A stretch of DNA of 7,801 bases from NCBI GenBank assembly GCA_004295885.1, contig SEDG01000120.1, positions 1 through 7,801 of the forward strand, in the 5' to 3' direction. The position numbers and the translations under genes were made by a program. Within the stretch, counting starts at the first letter, position 1. Every line of letters begins with the position of its first letter. Source of the stretch: Pedobacter sp. GTDB taxonomy: Bacteria; Bacteroidota; Bacteroidia; Sphingobacteriales; Sphingobacteriaceae. The notes under the pieces are model-generated. The model searched no databases. It worked only from the letters and a program-made list of their open reading frames with translations, and was not told the DNA's origin. This document shows positions 5,771 through 7,801 of the stretch, in pieces.

Positions 5771-5818
5771 CCATATGGGGATTTTCTTACTCGAATAAGG
5801 CTGTTTTATCCCAAATGG
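5771..5818. repeat. Imperfect inverted repeat in the permease-reductase intergenic region
   Basis: CCATATGGGGAT (5771-5782) and ATCCCAAATGG (5808-5818) can pair with one mismatch and one bulge, leaving a 25-base loop. It lies between the permease terminator and the FMN reductase promoter in a 221-base non-coding stretch. No function can be assigned. Confidence 0.35.
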
Positions 5819-5822
5819 TGCT

Positions 5823-5859
5823 AAAACAAAAAGATGATAGGCTCTATAATCCTATCATC
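5823..5859 (-). terminator. Rho-independent terminator of the ABC transporter operon
   Basis: A perfect 9-bp stem, GATGATAGG (5833-5841) with CCTATCATC (5851-5859), and a nine-base loop. On the minus strand it is followed by TTTTTGTTTTAG (complement of 5821-5832), a good T tract. It lies 35 bases after the permease stop codon. Confidence 0.88.
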
Positions 5860-5893
5860 CTTAAATCTTAAAAATCCTAATCAAGACAGTTGG

Positions 5894-6985
5894 TTATTCC
5901 CATTTAAATGTTTTAACAGCTACTGCATAAATTCCAATTCCCCATAACACTAAGATTAATATTTGATGTTTTACATCCCAAAGGCCAGCGCCTTCAAAAG
6001 CAACTTGGCGCATCGCATCGTTTAAATAGGTTAGCGGCAAAGCCCTGCTAATTGGTTGTAACCATGTTGGAAATGCATCTACAGAGAAAAATGTTCCTGA
6101 TAACAAGAATTGAGGTAAGGTAATAATGTTAGATATTGGAGGGATGGTGCTTTCGCTTTTAGCTAAACCAGAGACCACAAAACCGAAACCCATAAAAACG
6201 ATGACACCCATTGTGGCTAAAATGAGCATATTTATAACCGTCGTAGCGCCATGTATGAGTGTAAACTTAAATCCAAAGTGGCCAATTAAAATAATCACCA
6301 ATGCACCCAATAATGCAAATCCAATACGAGCAATACCTTCACCTAACACAATACTCGAACGCCTAACAGGGGTTGCAAAGAATCTTTTAATCACCAAATT
6401 CTGGCGCAAACTAAAGAATACGAATGCTGTTCCGAATACACCTGTGCTTAATAAAGAAAAGCCCAATTGACCTGGTAAAATAAAATCTATCTGACGGTAT
6501 ACCCTTGCGGTTACTGTTGTAGCCTTAATTTCCGTAATGGTTGGTTTTAGGTTTTGTGTATTTAGTTTATAGGTAACTTCGTTTAATATCGATTTTAAAA
6601 TGCTACCCTTATCCATTGATGCTGAAGTATATTTTACATTGGTGATGAAGGCAGGTAATCCAGCAGGATTTCTCTCTACATCAATAATTGCATCATAATC
6701 GCCTTTTTCTAGTCCTTTGTTTATGGCAGCAAGGTCGGTGCTTTTAGAAAACCTAATTACTGATATTTTTTGCAGTGATGTAATAATAGGGTTGTTTACG
6801 TCTGAGCCTGGTTTGATGGCTAAATCTATTTTAGTTCCTCCGCCCCCTAAAAACCCAAAAACTAGAATAAATATTAATGGAAATGCTAGCGTAAATACTA
6901 CTGCAGATGGACTGCGCATGATTGACCTGAAACTAGCTTTTGCTAAAGCTAAGGTAGCTTTTGTGTGACTATATGGTGTTTGCAT
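5894..6985 (-). CDS. ABC-2 type transporter permease
   Basis: A 363-residue membrane protein when started at the ATG at 6985 (MQTPYSHTK). One N-terminal helix (about residues 27-49, ending in FLGGGG) is followed by an extracytoplasmic domain of about 120 residues. Five more helices follow at roughly 168-190, 213-237, 248-275, 283-301 and 340-358. The block LPQFLLSGTFFSVDAFP, followed by LPLTYLNDAMR, is characteristic of ABC-2/DrrB-like permeases. It pairs with the upstream ATPase, overlapping its end by 17 bases, to form an exporter of unknown substrate; drugs, lipids or polysaccharides are all possible. An earlier in-frame ATG at 7042 would add 19 residues and enlarge the overlap to 74 bases. 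I prefer 6985 because AACTAAACAA stands immediately before it, as it does before the ATPase and aquaporin starts. Confidence 0.88.
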   Translation of the reverse strand: MQTPYSHTKATLALAKASFRSIMRSPSAVVFTLAFPLIFILVFGFLGGGGTKIDLAIKPGSDVNNPIITSLQKISVIRFSKSTDLAAINKGLEKGDYDAIIDVERNPAGLPAFITNVKYTSASMDKGSILKSILNEVTYKLNTQNLKPTITEIKATTVTARVYRQIDFILPGQLGFSLLSTGVFGTAFVFFSLRQNLVIKRFFATPVRRSSIVLGEGIARIGFALLGALVIILIGHFGFKFTLIHGATTVINMLILATMGVIVFMGFGFVVSGLAKSESTIPPISNIITLPQFLLSGTFFSVDAFPTWLQPISRALPLTYLNDAMRQVAFEGAGLWDVKHQILILVLWGIGIYAVAVKTFKWE

Positions 6986-7721
6986 TTTGTTTAGTTGAAA
7001 GGTTAATGAGTTTAAAAAATGAATTTTTACGTTCAAAGCCACTAGCTACTAAGTCGTCAATTAATTTATCTGGTGTATCTAATGCGATAATCTGACCACG
7101 TTCTACAAATGCAACACGGTCACAAAGTTGCTCAGCCTCATCCATATAGTGAGTGGTAATTACAACGGTTGTTCCCGCTTTGCGGATTTCAGTAATTAAA
7201 TCCCATAGGTTTCTACGAGCTTGTGGGTCTAATCCTGTAGTTGGCTCATCTAAAAAAATAATCTTTGGCGAATTAATTAAAGTCGTCGCAATAGAAAAAC
7301 GTTGTTTTTGTCCACCAGATAAAGCTTTGTATTTTGCTTTAGCCTTGTCTTGTAGATTTACTTTTTCTAACATCTCCATTGGTTTTACGCTAACACCATA
7401 TAAACCAGAAAACAATTCCAGTAGCTCGACTAAGTTAAGGTTTGGGTAATAACCTGCGGCCTGTAATTGTACACCGATGATGCGTTTTATAGCATTTGCA
7501 TCAGTATCAACCGAAAAGCCATCAACAATTACTTCGCCCGAAGTTTTTTGGCGTAAGGTTTCTATAATCTCAAGAGTAGTAGTTTTGCCAGCCCCGTTCG
7601 GACCAAGCAACCCAAAAATTTCATTTTCGTAAACTTCGAAACTTAAGCCTTGTACCGCATTAAAGTCACCATAGTTTTTTACCAGGTCTTTAACACTGAT
7701 AATGACATTCTTCTTTTCCAT
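6969..7721 (-). CDS. ABC transporter ATP-binding protein (DrrA/CcmA-like)
   Basis: A 250-residue nucleotide-binding subunit with every motif intact: Walker A GPNGAGKTT (residues 40-48), Q-loop glutamine in IGVQLQ (Gln85), signature LSGGQ (134-138), Walker B IIFLDEP (154-160), D-loop GLD (163-165) and switch histidine His191. It lacks the extended C-terminal domain of some DrrA-type ATPases, ending about 35 residues after the core fold with a lysine- and asparagine-rich tail. It should drive export through the permease encoded next, with which it overlaps. The start ATG at 7721 is directly preceded by AACTAAACA and lies about 30 bases downstream of a likely -7 element. A DrrA-like antibiotic-export role is only one possibility, because this subfamily covers many exporters. 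Confidence 0.95.
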   Translation of the reverse strand: MEKKNVIISVKDLVKNYGDFNAVQGLSFEVYENEIFGLLGPNGAGKTTTLEIIETLRQKTSGEVIVDGFSVDTDANAIKRIIGVQLQAAGYYPNLNLVELLELFSGLYGVSVKPMEMLEKVNLQDKAKAKYKALSGGQKQRFSIATTLINSPKIIFLDEPTTGLDPQARRNLWDLITEIRKAGTTVVITTHYMDEAEQLCDRVAFVERGQIIALDTPDKLIDDLVASGFERKNSFFKLINLSTKQNANTI

Positions 7722-7751
7722 TGTTTAGTTTTTGTTTTGAGAGCGAAAAGC

Positions 7752-7784
7752 TAAAGATAACAACATAGCCTTTCCATTTCCATA
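7752..7784 (-). promoter_or_regulatory. Tentative promoter of the ABC transporter operon
   Basis: On the minus strand, TATCTTTA (complement of 7752-7759) matches the -7 TAnnTTTG except for the last base. TATG (complement of 7781-7784) lies 21 bases upstream as a three-of-four -33 match. The leader would be about 25 bases. The window ends 17 bases further on, so the upstream context cannot be judged. Confidence 0.4.
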
Positions 7785-7801
7785 AATCTAAAGTAAGAAG
7801 G

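Noticed and set aside
6969..7721. ABC pair as an antibiotic resistance or self-immunity system
   Set aside because: DrrA-like motifs are shared by many exporters. No biosynthetic or resistance genes are nearby, so the substrate is left open.
1..7801. Mobile elements, attachment sites, tRNA genes or pseudogenes
   Set aside because: No transposase or integrase, no terminal repeats with target duplications, no tRNA-like cloverleaf and no broken reading frames were seen. The only incomplete gene is cut by the left edge of the window.

Overview
The window looks like an ordinary, AT-rich chromosomal segment from a member of the Bacteroidota, most likely of the Sphingobacteriaceae/Pedobacter type. 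The family-level placement is inference. Four things support it: promoters fit the Bacteroidota pattern TTTG-N19-22-TAnnTTTG; starts are preceded by A-rich sequence and not by Shine-Dalgarno sites; the protein sequences have Bacteroidota character; and eno is followed by a short FtsB/DivIC-like gene.

Layout. On the plus strand, a 5'-truncated gene for a large membrane-anchored protein (1-663) overlaps by one base a TRIC/YicG-type channel gene (663-1274). Everything after that is on the minus strand. Read in the direction of transcription (right to left), it starts with an ABC exporter pair, ATPase (7721-6969) then ABC-2 permease (about 6985-5894), closed by a strong terminator. Next come an NADPH-dependent FMN reductase (5672-5112), an AqpZ-like aquaporin (5047-4364) and a PhnB-like VOC protein (4334-3894), closed by a terminator. 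Then come enolase (3683-2388) with its own promoter and terminator, the FtsB/DivIC-like division protein (2228-1926), and a small secreted protein of unknown function (1844-1338), which converges on the TRIC gene.

How the genes relate. Enolase (glycolysis) and the DivIC-like protein (septum assembly) are housekeeping neighbours, but a terminator and a separate promoter divide them. The aquaporin and VOC genes (29-base gap) are probably co-transcribed. The ABC pair overlaps and should form one exporter. No mobile element, CRISPR array, tRNA, rRNA or defence system is visible.

No undescribed multi-gene system can be supported here. The points of interest are in the non-coding DNA. There are two copies of a 7-base-period repeat, one of them in the presumed divIC leader. 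A perfect 11-bp inverted repeat surrounds the -7 element of the aquaporin promoter. A 10-mer (AACTAAACAA on the minus strand) sits directly before three start codons. The divIC promoter overlaps the eno terminator. The permease start also probably needs moving downstream.
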